64,000 nucleotides of DNA, taken from positions 124,001 through 188,000 of the forward strand of contig NZ_VBTZ01000004.1 of assembly GCF_005771425.1 (NCBI RefSeq), read 5' to 3'. The notes under the pieces are model-generated. The model searched no databases, was not told the origin of the DNA, and saw only the letters and a program-made list of their open reading frames with translations. The translations under genes were made by a program, and so were the position numbers. Origin of the DNA: Methylocystis sp. B8 (GTDB lineage Bacteria > Pseudomonadota > Alphaproteobacteria > Rhizobiales > Beijerinckiaceae). Position 1 is the stretch's first letter. Each line of letters opens with the position of its first letter. Positions 32,996 to 42,040 of the stretch are shown here, piece by piece.

Positions 32996-34264
32996 TCATC
33001 CGAGCAGACGCCGTTTTGCGGATTTGCGTCCGCTCTCCTTCTCAAAAACCGCCACGATCTCGACGTGGGCCGCGTAGCGGAATTGGTCGAGAGGCGTAAT
33101 CTCGCGGATGACGTACCCGCCTTTGAGCAAAATTGCGGCGTCGCGGGCGAAACTTTGTGCATGGCAGGAAACGGCGACGACGATCGGGACCTCTGACCGC
33201 GTGATTTCACCCGTCTGAGCGGCGGCGCCGGCGCGCGGCGGATCGAAGACGACTGCGTCGAAGCTGTTGAGTTCGCTGGCGCTCAAGGGTCGTGCGAAGA
33301 GATCGCGTTCGCTCCCTTCGAGCGTGCGCAGACCTTGAGTCGCCTGCGTGGCGGCGCTCAGCGCCTCGACGGCGGCGGCGTCCGAATCATAGGCCTTGAT
33401 CTTGGCGCGCTGCGCCAGCCGAAGGGCGAAGGCCCCAACGCCGCAGAAAAGATCGGCGACGCTTTGCGCCTTCTCGGTCGCTTTCAGGACGCGCGCCGCG
33501 ATTTCATCTTCGCCGGCCTGCGTCGCCTGCAGAAAGGCGCCGGGCGGAAGCGTGACCGTCGCCTCGCCGATTTTGATCTGCGTGGCGCGGCGCAGCGCGA
33601 CGAGCCTGCCATGATTGGTCAAGCGCGCGAGATCATGCGCGTCAGCCGCGGCGATCAGCGCGGCGATTTCGGGTTCATCGAGCGGCCCGGCGCCGCCCAG
33701 CTCTACGTCCAGGCCGCTGAGCGTCGCCGTGACGGCGATATCGAGCGGCTTGCCGCGCGTTGCGAGAGCGGCGGCAATGGCGCGCGCAGCGGGGAGCGCG
33801 CGGGCAAGTTCCGGCGCCAGCAAGGGACAGGCGTCAATCTCAACAATTCGATGCGAGCGCGCTGCCATGAAGCCGACGCGCGTCTTTCCCGACTCAAATC
33901 GCGCGTGGAAGGTGACACGGCGCCGGCCGCCGCCATGCGCGTCGACAAGCGGCGCCACGTCACACTGAAGTCCCGCATTCAAGAGGGCCGTTTCGACGAG
34001 GCCGCGCTTGCATGCCGCATAGGCGTCGGTGCGAAGCGCCTGCACGGCGCAGCCGCCGCAGTCCTCAAAGTGCGGACAAATTGGCGCAATGCGCTGCGGC
34101 GACGCTTCGACGATATCGACGACTTGCGCATGGTCGCCATCGATCTGCGCGATGACGGTTTCGCCGGGAAGCGCGTATGGAATGAAGAGGCGCTTCCCGC
34201 CAAGCACCGCGACACCTTCGCCGCGATTGCCGAGCCGTTCGATATGCAAGCGCTCAACGCTCAT
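32996..34264 (-). CDS. TrmA/RlmC/RlmD-type 23S rRNA (uracil-5-)-methyltransferase
   Basis: A 422-residue SAM-dependent RNA methyltransferase. Order: TRAM-like N-terminal domain, an iron-sulfur Cys motif in CPHFEDCGGC, SAM motif DLFCGVGAFALRLA, DPPRAGAAAQ, and the nucleophile Cys in VAVSCHAQSF. This matches the RlmD/RlmC/RumA group; the exact uracil position cannot be set. The ATG overlaps the tlyA stop, making it the last gene of a four-gene overlapping run. Confidence 0.9.
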   Translation of the reverse strand: MSVERLHIERLGNRGEGVAVLGGKRLFIPYALPGETVIAQIDGDHAQVVDIVEASPQRIAPICPHFEDCGGCAVQALRTDAYAACKRGLVETALLNAGLQCDVAPLVDAHGGGRRRVTFHARFESGKTRVGFMAARSHRIVEIDACPLLAPELARALPAARAIAAALATRGKPLDIAVTATLSGLDVELGGAGPLDEPEIAALIAAADAHDLARLTNHGRLVALRRATQIKIGEATVTLPPGAFLQATQAGEDEIAARVLKATEKAQSVADLFCGVGAFALRLAQRAKIKAYDSDAAAVEALSAATQATQGLRTLEGSERDLFARPLSASELNSFDAVVFDPPRAGAAAQTGEITRSEVPIVVAVSCHAQSFARDAAILLKGGYVIREITPLDQFRYAAHVEIVAVFEKESGRKSAKRRLLG

Positions 34265-34989
34265 GATCGCGCGGCGTGAATCAGGAATTCGCGATTGCCG
34301 TCGCCGCCTTCGATCGGCGAGGGTATGACGCCGCGAACGCGCCAGCCGAGAGCTTCGACTTCCTCTCTTACGCGGGCGCAGACCTGCGCGTGAATCTTCT
34401 CGTCGCGCACGATGCCTTTCTTCACCGCCCGGCGGCCGGCTTCGAACTGCGGCTTGATCAGCGCGATGAGATCGGCGCGCGGCCCGGCGAGCGAAAGCAC
34501 CCGCGGCAGCAGGACGCTAAGCGAAATGAAGCTCGCATCGATCACGATCAGGCTCGGCGGCTCAGTAAGATGCGCGGCAGTGAGCGCGCGCGCATCCTGC
34601 CCTTCAAGCAATGTCACGCGTCGATCTGCCAGCAGTCTTTCATGCAATTGTCCGTGACCGACGTCGACGGCGACGACATGGCGCACACCGCGTGTCAGCA
34701 GAACATCGGTGAAGCCGCCTGTCGAGGCGCCAACGTCCAGGCAGTAGCGTCCTTCAGGAGCGACGCCGAAACGATCGAGCGCATGCGCAAGCTTCACGCC
34801 GCCGCGCGAGACCCAAAGATATGCCGCGCGTGCGACGATATTTGCGTCGGCATCGATCGGCTCCGAGGGCTTTCTAACGATGCGGCCGTCGACGCTCACA
34901 AGGCCGGCTTCGATCGCCTCGCGCGCCTTGGCGCGGCTCTCGAAAAGCCCTCGTGCGTGCAGCGTCGTATCGGCGCGGGTCGCCGCCAT
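34261..34989 (-). CDS. tlyA: TlyA family rRNA 2'-O-methyltransferase
   Basis: A 242-residue enzyme with an N-terminal S4 RNA-binding domain (ARGLFESRAKAREAIEAGLV) and an FtsJ/RrmJ-like methyltransferase domain (CLDVGASTGGFTDVLL, VIDASFISLSVLLP). It methylates ribosomal RNA; the old name hemolysin is misleading. GGGAG lies eight bases before the ATG chosen; an ATG two codons earlier overlaps the permease stop and is equally possible. It is coupled to the ABC exporter genes upstream and the RNA methyltransferase downstream. Confidence 0.92.
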   Translation of the reverse strand: MAATRADTTLHARGLFESRAKAREAIEAGLVSVDGRIVRKPSEPIDADANIVARAAYLWVSRGGVKLAHALDRFGVAPEGRYCLDVGASTGGFTDVLLTRGVRHVVAVDVGHGQLHERLLADRRVTLLEGQDARALTAAHLTEPPSLIVIDASFISLSVLLPRVLSLAGPRADLIALIKPQFEAGRRAVKKGIVRDEKIHAQVCARVREEVEALGWRVRGVIPSPIEGGDGNREFLIHAARS

Positions 34990-34991
34990 CG

Positions 34992-35804
34992 TCATTCTCC
35001 CGTCTGCAGCAAAGTGCCGGCGCGCCGCGCGCTTTGCAGCAACAAGCCGAACGCGCCCGATGCGGCGGCGAACAGAAACACGTCGATGGCGAGGCCTTGC
35101 GCGAGCAAATCCCAGCGGATGACGTGGTCGATCAATACGCCGCGCAAACCTTCGAACACATAGGTCGGCGGCAGCATCCAGGAGAACGGCTGCAGCCAAT
35201 TCGGCAGCGTCGTCACCGGATAATAGACGGCGCCGAGCGGCTGCACGAAGAACATCAGCGACCAGACGAGATTTTCCGCGCCAAGTCCAAAACGGAGCAG
35301 AATGCCGGAGACGAATAGGCCAACGCTCCAGGCGAAAAACATCAGCACGACGAAGAAGGCGGCGAAAGCGATCCCGAGCGCCCAGAGATTGAAGCCGAAG
35401 AACAGAATCGCCATGATCGTCACGGGAAGAACGCCGACGGCGAGCCGAATAAGGCTCATCGTGACAAGCGCGCCGACGAATTCAACAGGCCGAAGCGGAC
35501 TCATCAAAATATTCGGCAGATTGCGCGACCACATTTCCTCGATGAAGGAGAAGCAGAAGCCTTGTTGGCCGCGCAGCAGAATGTCCCACAGAAGAATGGC
35601 GCCGATGAGCGTGCCGGCGGCCTGCGCCGCGCCGCCCGGCGCAGCGAGCGCGCCGGCGCGCACGAGATAGGTCTGCAAGAATCCCCAGGTGAGCAGCTGG
35701 ATTGCGGGCCAATAGATGATGTCGAGCACGCGCGTGCGAGAGGCGCGCAGAAGATAGGCGTAACGTAGCACCATCGCGCCGACGCGCTTGAAGGAGAAAT
35801 TCAT
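34992..35804 (-). CDS. ABC-2 type transporter permease
   Basis: A 270-residue inner-membrane permease with six predicted helices (for example LIGAILLWDILLRG, VGVLPVTIMAILFFGFNLWALG, SGAFGLLLQS) and the ABC-2 signature around NLVWSLMFFVQPLGAVYYPVTTLP. With the ATPase encoded just upstream it forms an exporter of unknown substrate, perhaps a drug or envelope component. Its ATG overlaps the ATPase stop. The longer frame upstream is antisense-like Arg-rich sequence inside the ATPase gene. Confidence 0.9.
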   Translation of the reverse strand: MNFSFKRVGAMVLRYAYLLRASRTRVLDIIYWPAIQLLTWGFLQTYLVRAGALAAPGGAAQAAGTLIGAILLWDILLRGQQGFCFSFIEEMWSRNLPNILMSPLRPVEFVGALVTMSLIRLAVGVLPVTIMAILFFGFNLWALGIAFAAFFVVLMFFAWSVGLFVSGILLRFGLGAENLVWSLMFFVQPLGAVYYPVTTLPNWLQPFSWMLPPTYVFEGLRGVLIDHVIRWDLLAQGLAIDVFLFAAASGAFGLLLQSARRAGTLLQTGE

Positions 35805-36565
35805 GCGGCCGTTCCGTTGAGGCGGCCGCGGGCGACGTCGAGAAACACTTCTTCGAGCGTGTCCCGGCCGTAGCGCGAGAGGAGATTTACGGGCGAATCG
35901 TCGTCGACGAGCGTTCCGTCTTTCAGCATCAACACGCGGTCGCACAGACGCTCGACCTCGCCCATATTGTGCGAGGCAAGCAGGATGGCGCAATTATGCG
36001 TGCGCCGATGCGTTTCCAGTCGCGCGCGCACCCAGTCCGCCGTGTCCGGATCGAGCGAGGCCGTAGGTTCGTCGAGCAGCAACAGCTGCGGGTCGTTGAT
36101 CAGCGATTTGGCGATGGCGACGCGAGTCTTCTGGCCTGCGGACAAACGGCCCGTCTGCCGGTCGAGGAAGTCGTCAAGCGCGAGATCTTTCGAAAGCCGC
36201 TTGATCTTTTCGTCAAGATCTTTGACGTCGTAAAGCATCCCGAAGACGCGCAGGTTCTGCCGCACGGTGAGGCGATGCGGCATGTCGACATAGGGGCTTT
36301 CGAAATTCATGCGGCCGAGCGCGCCGTAGCGCTCGCGCGACATGTCGTAGCCGAAGGCGCGGATCAAACCTTCCGTCGGCTCGATCAGCCCCATCACCAT
36401 GCCGATGGTGGTCGTCTTGCCGGCGCCATTGCCGCCGAGGAGGCCCGTGACGGAGCCGGGGTCGAGCGAGAAATCGAGCGGGCCGACCACTCTGCGATTA
36501 TCGTAACTTTTCGAAAGGCCGGAGACGGAAAGCGTCGGCGCTGGCGCGACTGCGGTTTGGGACAT
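35801..36565 (-). CDS. ABC-2 type exporter ATP-binding protein
   Basis: A 254-residue ATPase with Walker A GGNGAGKTTT, signature LSAGQKTRVAIAKSL and Walker B LLLLDEPTASLD, followed by the switch His in ASHNMGEVERL. The start at MSQTAVAPAP fits the domain, and the frame opens further upstream without support. It is the first gene of the run ATPase-permease-tlyA-RNA methyltransferase. Export of a lipid, polymer or drug is inferred from family only. Confidence 0.93.
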   Translation of the reverse strand: MSQTAVAPAPTLSVSGLSKSYDNRRVVGPLDFSLDPGSVTGLLGGNGAGKTTTIGMVMGLIEPTEGLIRAFGYDMSRERYGALGRMNFESPYVDMPHRLTVRQNLRVFGMLYDVKDLDEKIKRLSKDLALDDFLDRQTGRLSAGQKTRVAIAKSLINDPQLLLLDEPTASLDPDTADWVRARLETHRRTHNCAILLASHNMGEVERLCDRVLMLKDGTLVDDDSPVNLLSRYGRDTLEEVFLDVARGRLNGTAA

Positions 36566-36605
36566 GGGCGTTATTAAGCCCCCCGCGGCCGGCCTCGCAA
36601 GGGCG

Positions 36606-37475
36606 TCACTTCTGGCAGCGCGGACAATAAAAGGTGGATCGGCCGGATTGGACGACTCGGGTAATTGTTCCCTTGCAGCCGGGAGTCGGGCAGGCTGCGC
36701 CTTCGCGATCATAGACGCGGAAACTATGCTGGAAATAGCCGAGCGAGCCGTCAATCTGGCGATGATCGCGCAGCGACGAGCCGCCCGCTTTCAGCGCATC
36801 CTTCAAAACATCCTTGATCGCCCGAGGCAGCCGCGCCAAAGCGGCGGAAGGCTTGCCGCTTTCCGTAACAAGGGACCTTGCGGCGCGCAGCGGCGATATG
36901 CGCGCGCGATAAAGCGCCTCGCAGACATAGATATTGCCGAGGCCGGCGATGAGACGCTGGTCGAGCAGAAGCGCCTTGACCGGCGCAGCGCGCCCGCGAA
37001 AGGCGCGCGCAAGGAACGCTCCGTCGAGCGCATCGCTTAAAGGTTCGACGCCGAGGTCGCGAAAAAGCTTGTCCCCATCGATCCCATGCGTGGGAATGAG
37101 CAGCATGTAACCGAAGCGGCGCGGATCGTTGTAGATGACGCGCTTCCCGTGAGAGAGATGGAAGATGACGTGATCATGCGCGGCGTTCTTGTCGCGCTTG
37201 TGGTGGGTTGCGCCTGGCGTCTCTTCATCGATGCGGAATGAGCCGCTCATGCCGAGATGCATGATGAGCGAATCGCTGTCATCAAGATCGGCCATGAGAT
37301 ATTTTGCGCGACGGCGAAGATCGAGAACGCGTCTGCCCTGAAGACGAGATGCGAAGCGCTCGGGAAAAGGAAAGCGCAGATTATGGCGGCGGAGCTCGAC
37401 GCGCTCGATCGTCGCGCCGACGAGCGCCGGGGCCAATCCCCGCCGCACCGTTTCGACTTCGGGCAGTTCAGGCAT
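36606..37475 (-). CDS. mutM: formamidopyrimidine-DNA glycosylase
   Basis: Base-excision repair enzyme that removes 8-oxoguanine and opened purines and nicks the abasic strand. It has 289 residues. The catalytic N-terminus PELPEVET (Pro2, Glu3) is intact, the lesion-recognition region and H2TH motif [16 protein letters not shown] are present, and a C-terminal zinc finger has four Cys (CPTPGCKG...FYCPRC). It diverges from ubiE with 113 bases between. Confidence 0.97.
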   Translation of the reverse strand: MPELPEVETVRRGLAPALVGATIERVELRRHNLRFPFPERFASRLQGRRVLDLRRRAKYLMADLDDSDSLIMHLGMSGSFRIDEETPGATHHKRDKNAAHDHVIFHLSHGKRVIYNDPRRFGYMLLIPTHGIDGDKLFRDLGVEPLSDALDGAFLARAFRGRAAPVKALLLDQRLIAGLGNIYVCEALYRARISPLRAARSLVTESGKPSAALARLPRAIKDVLKDALKAGGSSLRDHRQIDGSLGYFQHSFRVYDREGAACPTPGCKGTITRVVQSGRSTFYCPRCQK

Positions 37476-37588
37476 AAATCTAGGTTAATCCCGTCAGGAG
37501 CCTGCGCGCCCCACGGCGGCGCGGGCGTAGCCACCGGCTCGGCGACAGGCTATACCGTCCCCTTCCTTCCTCGTCACCCGAGCGCCTG

Positions 37589-38356
37589 ATGATTGATCGA
37601 AGTTCCGACCGAGAGGGCTCGACCCATTTCGGCTATTCCGAGGTTCCCTTAAGCGAGAAGCAGGGCCTCGTCGACGACGTCTTTCATAAGGTCGCGCGGC
37701 GCTATGACATCATGAACGACCTCATGTCGGGCGGCATGCACCGGCTGTGGAAGGACACTTTCGCCGCCAAGGTCAATGCGCGCGGGCGCAGTGGTTTTCG
37801 TCATCTCGACGTTGCCGGCGGCACGGGCGACGTCGCCTTCCGGATCGCGGCCAGCGCGGCGCATGACGCGGAAATCGTCGTGCTCGACATCAATGGCGAC
37901 ATGCTCGAAGTCGGCCGCGACCGCGCGCGCGAGCGCGGGCTTTCCGGCGTCGAGTTCGTGCAGGCCAACGCCGAATCGCTGCCATTTCCTGATGCGCATT
38001 TCGACAGCTACACGGTCGCTTTCGGCATTCGCAACGTGCCGCGCATCGACGTCGCGCTTGCGGAAGCCTATCGCGTTCTGAAACCCGGCGGCCGCTTCCT
38101 CTGCCTTGAGTTTTCGCAAGTCGCCGTCCCGGGATTGGACAAGCTTTATGAAGCCTATTCGTTCAATGTCATTCCGACGATCGGCAAATTCGTCGCTGGA
38201 GACTCGGAGCCTTACCGCTATCTTGTCGAATCGATCCGCAAATTCCCGAGCGCGGAAGAATTCGAACGCATGATCCGCAGGGCGGGCTTTCGCCGCACGG
38301 GCTATGAGCGGCTGACCGGCGGCGTGGTGGCGATTCATTCCGGCTGGAAGAGCTGA
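37589..38356 (+). CDS. ubiE: ubiquinone/menaquinone C-methyltransferase
   Basis: SAM-dependent methyltransferase of ubiquinone synthesis, 255 residues. Diagnostic segments are [34 protein letters not shown] (SAM motif) and [13 protein letters not shown]. In alphaproteobacteria it commonly follows mutM in divergent order and precedes ubiB, as here. A repeat cassette lies between its stop and ubiB. Confidence 0.97.
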   Translation: MIDRSSDREGSTHFGYSEVPLSEKQGLVDDVFHKVARRYDIMNDLMSGGMHRLWKDTFAAKVNARGRSGFRHLDVAGGTGDVAFRIAASAAHDAEIVVLDINGDMLEVGRDRARERGLSGVEFVQANAESLPFPDAHFDSYTVAFGIRNVPRIDVALAEAYRVLKPGGRFLCLEFSQVAVPGLDKLYEAYSFNVIPTIGKFVAGDSEPYRYLVESIRKFPSAEEFERMIRRAGFRRTGYERLTGGVVAIHSGWKS

Positions 38357-38361
38357 TCTTT

Positions 38362-38418
38362 AAAGAGCGCGGCTCGCGAAAAGTGGAACCCGGTTTTTCG
38401 CGCAAAGCGCGCTCTAAT
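38362..38418. repeat. dispersed intergenic hairpin repeat
   Basis: AGAGCGCG and CGCGCTCT close the outer stem, and CGCGAAAA and TTTTCGCG the inner one, around GTGGAACCCGG. It occurs in opposite orientation at 40086 and in diverged form at 8196. This copy follows ubiE by six bases. Confidence 0.75.
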
Positions 38419-38429
38419 TTTTTGGAATT

Positions 38430-38474
38430 GATCACGTCTGCATTTGGGCGCTTCTGCTCAAATGCAGCGTGATC
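38430..38474. repeat. second palindromic repeat unit before ubiB
   Basis: GATCACG(T)CTGCATTTG and CAAATGCAGCGTGATC are arms with one extra T and a small shift, around a 12-base loop. It directly follows the first repeat, so the two look like one mosaic element. It ends 18 bases before the GTG start of ubiB, where it could affect translation. A GATCAC remnant lies beside the copy at 40086. Confidence 0.65.
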
Positions 38475-38492
38475 TAAAGAGCGGCGGCATTC

Positions 38493-40058
38493 GTGATTTT
38501 AGGCGTCGGTCACTTCTATCGTCTGGCGCGCGCCGGCTACATCATGGCGCGCGAAGGCGTCTTTGCGCTTCTTGATCCCGCGCTCCTGCCGCCGGCGGCG
38601 GCGCCGCTCGTGCGCTTCGCCAATCTCTTCGCCGGCGGCAAGCGCGACGGCGCGGGCAAGGCGCTCGTGCGTGCTTTGGCGCAGATCGGCCCCTCCTATG
38701 TGAAGCTCGGGCAGTTCCTGGCGACGCGTCCAGACATCGTCGGCGGCGAGATCGCCGACGCGCTCACCGCGCTGCAAGATCGGATGGAGCCCTTCGGTTA
38801 CGACAAGGCCGTCGCCATCGTCGAAAAAGCGCTTGGCCGAAGCATAGACGAGCTCTTTGTCTCCTTTGGCGAGCCTGTCGCCGCGGCGTCCGTCGCGCAG
38901 GTGCATGTCGCAGAGGCGCAGTCTAGGGAGGGCGTGCGTAAGGTCGCAGTGAAAGTGCTGCGGCCGGGAATAGAACATCAATTCGCAGTGGATCTGCGCG
39001 ACATGTATCGGATCGCGCGGCTTGCCGAGCGCTATTCCTCGGAAGCGCGACGACTGCGCATGATCGAGGTCGTTGATACGCTGGCGCGCACGGTGAGGCT
39101 CGAAACCGACTTCCGTCTCGAGGCGGCGGCGGCATCCGAATTCGCCGACAATGTCGCCGGCGATCCCGAGATTCATGTTCCCCGCGTCGACTGGAGCCGC
39201 ACCGATCGTGAAGTGCTGACGCTCGAATGGATCGATGGCATCCCTTTGTCGGACATCGAGCGTGTCGCAGCCGAGGGCCATGACCTGAAGGCGATCGGCC
39301 GCAACGTGCTGCAGTCCTTTCTGCGCCACGCCATGCGCGACGGTTTCTTCCATGCCGACATGCATCAGGGCAATCTCTTCGTCGACAAGAAGGGAAGGCT
39401 CGTCGCCATCGACTTCGGCATTATGGGCCGCCTCGGTTTGAAGGAGCGCCGTTTCCTCGCCGAGATCCTCTACGGCTTCATCGTTCGCGACTATAAGCGC
39501 GTCGCTGAGGTTCACTTCGAGGCGGGCTATGTCCCCGCGAGCCATTCGACCGAAGAGTTCGCGCAGGCGCTGCGCGCGATCGGCGAGCCGATGCATACGA
39601 TCAGCGCCGCCGATATTTCGATGGCGCGGCTGTTGACCTTGCTCTTCGAAGTGACAGCGCTCTTCGACATGCGCACACGCACCGAACTGGTGCTCTTGCA
39701 AAAAACCATGGTCGTCGCCGAAGGCGTCGCCCGCACCTATGATCCGACGCTCGACATCTGGAAGACGTGCGATCCCGTCGTGCGCTCCTGGATCGAAGAG
39801 AACCTCGGCGTCAAGGCGAAGATCGAAGACGCGAGCAGAAGCGTCACGGAGCTCGCGAAGCTCGCGACGCGCCTTCCGCAGACATTGCAAGAAGCCGAAA
39901 CCGCGATTCAGCGCGTGAGCGAAATGTCTGAGCGCGGCGTCGATCTTTCGCCGCATTCGATTGAGGCGCTCGCTGAGGCCCGCCGACGCTCGGACCGCTG
40001 GTTCCTGCTCGCGCTCGTCGCGCTATTCCTTCTCGCCGTTTGGCTGCTGCGCGGCTGA
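38493..40058 (+). CDS. ubiB: UbiB-type ABC1 kinase-like ubiquinone biosynthesis protein
   Basis: A 521-residue atypical kinase/ATPase needed for ubiquinone synthesis. The Ala-rich loop reads AAASVAQVHVAEA, the KxGQ motif is in SYVKLGQFLATR, and the catalytic and metal motifs are HADMHQGNLFV and AIDFGIMGRL. Two C-terminal hydrophobic stretches (WFLLALVALFLLAVWLL) anchor it to the membrane. The start codon is GTG. Mosaic repeats flank the gene on both sides. Confidence 0.95.
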   Translation: MILGVGHFYRLARAGYIMAREGVFALLDPALLPPAAAPLVRFANLFAGGKRDGAGKALVRALAQIGPSYVKLGQFLATRPDIVGGEIADALTALQDRMEPFGYDKAVAIVEKALGRSIDELFVSFGEPVAAASVAQVHVAEAQSREGVRKVAVKVLRPGIEHQFAVDLRDMYRIARLAERYSSEARRLRMIEVVDTLARTVRLETDFRLEAAAASEFADNVAGDPEIHVPRVDWSRTDREVLTLEWIDGIPLSDIERVAAEGHDLKAIGRNVLQSFLRHAMRDGFFHADMHQGNLFVDKKGRLVAIDFGIMGRLGLKERRFLAEILYGFIVRDYKRVAEVHFEAGYVPASHSTEEFAQALRAIGEPMHTISAADISMARLLTLLFEVTALFDMRTRTELVLLQKTMVVAEGVARTYDPTLDIWKTCDPVVRSWIEENLGVKAKIEDASRSVTELAKLATRLPQTLQEAETAIQRVSEMSERGVDLSPHSIEALAEARRRSDRWFLLALVALFLLAVWLLRG

Positions 40059-40085
40059 ACTTCCTTCCGCCTTAGATCACAAAAG

Positions 40086-40142
40086 TTAGAGCGCGCTCTG
40101 CGCGAAAAACCGGATTCCACTTTTTCGCGAGCCGCGCTCTAA
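40086..40142. repeat. dispersed intergenic hairpin repeat, inverted copy
   Basis: TTAGAGCGCGCTCTGCGCG at the start and TTTTTCGCGAGCCGCGCTCTAA at the end repeat the 38362 element in reverse orientation. It overlaps the stop codon of the convergent patatin gene and lies just after ubiB, so it probably ends both transcripts. Confidence 0.75.
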
Positions 40143-41908
40143 GGGATCGGCGTGATGCGCAGCGCTGTTCGAGGCCGGGGAATCTTGCCGTCGCGAATTC
40201 GCGGTTCGTTGCGCCACTCTTTCCCGAGCTTTGCGAGTTCCTCGCCGCGCTTCAGCATTTCGGCGATTTCCTGGGGCGTTTGCTTATATTCGGACGCCAG
40301 ATCTGGATAGCGGGCGAGAAAATCGCGAAACGGCTCGGCGCCTTTCACACCGTCATAAGACTGGGCCACTTCATCGAGCGTTTGCTCGACGCGCGCCATG
40401 GCGACGAGAAAACGCCGCCAGCGATGCTCGTCGAGATTGAATTCTTCGAGGCGTTCGCCGGCTTGCCGGCCGAGATCGGCAAGGCGGCCAATCGTCGTCG
40501 CGTCCATCGCGATATTGAGGCCGCCTTCCTCGCCTTTAAGGCCGATATGCGCGATGCGCTCGCGATAGCCGGGCAGAACGCTCTGCAGATTATCCTGCCA
40601 ATCCTTCGCCGAATCGACGAGCCGCAGAAAGAATGGGACGAGGCCTTCGAATGCGATGACGGGACGATTGATTCCTTCCCGCGCTTTTTTATTCAGCCAG
40701 ACGCGGTCGTCGGGGCCGCCGCTGCTGCGCTTCTCGTCGTAGACGTCGAGCGATATGGCGAAGGTCGGATGATTGGGCAAGAGCCGATCGAAGAAATGGA
40801 TCGGGAAATTGCTGGAGAGCCCGCCGTCGCTGAACAGGCAGCGCCGCAGCCGCTGCTGGTCGCCTTTTTCTCGGTAGAGAAAATCCCGCCGCCAGAGCGG
40901 CACGGCGCTGATGAGGCCGGGAAAGCTCAAGCTCATGCGCGCGGCGACGACAACCGGCAATTTGTCCCTGTCGGGGAAGCGGAAGAATTCGCCCTTTTCC
41001 CCCTGCGTCGTCTCGAACGGTCGGCAGACGCGCGCAAGATAGTCGATAACGGGCGCTGGAAAGAGCTTTCGCCATTCGCCGAGTTCGAAGACGAATCCAT
41101 AGGTTTCGCCGTCGCCTGAGCCCGAGTCGCTGTCGAGCGGCAGCGTATAGGGACGCATTTCCATCAGGCTCGTCGTCATCATCAGAAGCCTGATTTCATG
41201 ACGGCGGCCGTCGGGCTTTTCGAGATCGCCGAAAGTGAGCGGCGCGTTTTCCTTGCGGCCCGCCGTCTCTTCGATAAGGCGCGCGAGCCAATCCGTGAAG
41301 CCTTCGCCCTCGCCACCCGGCTGGGTTATGCCGGGGCAAAGGCCGTAATCATTGGCGGGAAGCTCGATGGCGAGCGCGCGATATATCCGCCACAGGATCG
41401 CGACGGCGACGCCGACGAGGCCGATGACGCCGCCGGCGAGGAACGCGGCCAATGGCCCGCAGCCGCTCGACGACATGAGGACAATTGCGGCGATTCCCGG
41501 AACCGCGCCGATCGCGACCGCGTTGGGATAGCCGGTTACGGCGGCGCGCATGGCACCTGTGATTCGTTGGCGCTTGGATTTCGCCTCCAGCGCAGCGACG
41601 AAAATATCAAACAACGGCCGCAAGGCGGGCGTCGGCTGAAACAAGCGCCGCAAATTCGGACCGATCTCGTTCGGCACTTCTTCGAGCCGCGCGAAGCCGC
41701 CCGTTTCGCTGAAGCGGCCATATTCTGCAGCGGCGGCCGCCGAAGCCGCCATCGCCCCGGCCGATGTGCCGCCGATATTGGCGAATCTATATTGCTTCGC
41801 GAGCGTGACGAGCGCCAGCGGATAGACGACGCCGCTGGTGATCCCGCCCTTCATGACGATGTCGCAGACTTTATCCGGATGCTCGAAGGCGTTTTCCTTG
41901 GAATTCAC
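40139..41908 (-). CDS. patatin-like phospholipase with membrane insert
   Basis: A 589-residue lipid acyl hydrolase. GGITSG forms the oxyanion hole, Ser49 in GTSAG is the nucleophile, and Asp361 in SDGGLSSNFP completes the dyad. Residues of about 120-165 hold two hydrophobic helices (AVAIGAVPGIAAIVLM and AGGVIGLVGVAVAILW), which are unusual between the catalytic parts and suggest membrane attachment. I chose the GTG at 41908 because AAGGAGG sits eight bases upstream; a TTG six codons earlier starts inside that site. Lipid remodelling or defence are both possible. Confidence 0.87.
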   Translation of the reverse strand: MNSKENAFEHPDKVCDIVMKGGITSGVVYPLALVTLAKQYRFANIGGTSAGAMAASAAAAAEYGRFSETGGFARLEEVPNEIGPNLRRLFQPTPALRPLFDIFVAALEAKSKRQRITGAMRAAVTGYPNAVAIGAVPGIAAIVLMSSSGCGPLAAFLAGGVIGLVGVAVAILWRIYRALAIELPANDYGLCPGITQPGGEGEGFTDWLARLIEETAGRKENAPLTFGDLEKPDGRRHEIRLLMMTTSLMEMRPYTLPLDSDSGSGDGETYGFVFELGEWRKLFPAPVIDYLARVCRPFETTQGEKGEFFRFPDRDKLPVVVAARMSLSFPGLISAVPLWRRDFLYREKGDQQRLRRCLFSDGGLSSNFPIHFFDRLLPNHPTFAISLDVYDEKRSSGGPDDRVWLNKKAREGINRPVIAFEGLVPFFLRLVDSAKDWQDNLQSVLPGYRERIAHIGLKGEEGGLNIAMDATTIGRLADLGRQAGERLEEFNLDEHRWRRFLVAMARVEQTLDEVAQSYDGVKGAEPFRDFLARYPDLASEYKQTPQEIAEMLKRGEELAKLGKEWRNEPRIRDGKIPRPRTALRITPIP

Positions 41909-41968
41909 GTGAGAATCCTCCTTCAAATAGGGAGGCGATAAATTATGCGGCTATGAATGATTGAAGAC

Positions 41969-41997
41969 GCGCGCGCCTCATTGTTCATGGCGCGCGC
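41969..41997. terminator. candidate terminator hairpin after the FKBP gene
   Basis: GCGCGCGCC and GGCGCGCGC pair around an 11-base loop. It is located between the FKBP gene and the patatin gene on the same strand. The T-run GATTTTT lies on the opposite side, so strand and function are uncertain. Confidence 0.4.
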
Positions 41998-42040
41998 GAT
42001 TTTTCCGTTCGAGCCTTTGGGCTAAGGCTTCGGCTATCTC

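Noticed and set aside
38499-39956. 485-codon minus-strand frame opposite ubiB
   Set aside because: Antisense shadow; the UbiB kinase motifs on the plus strand are decisive.
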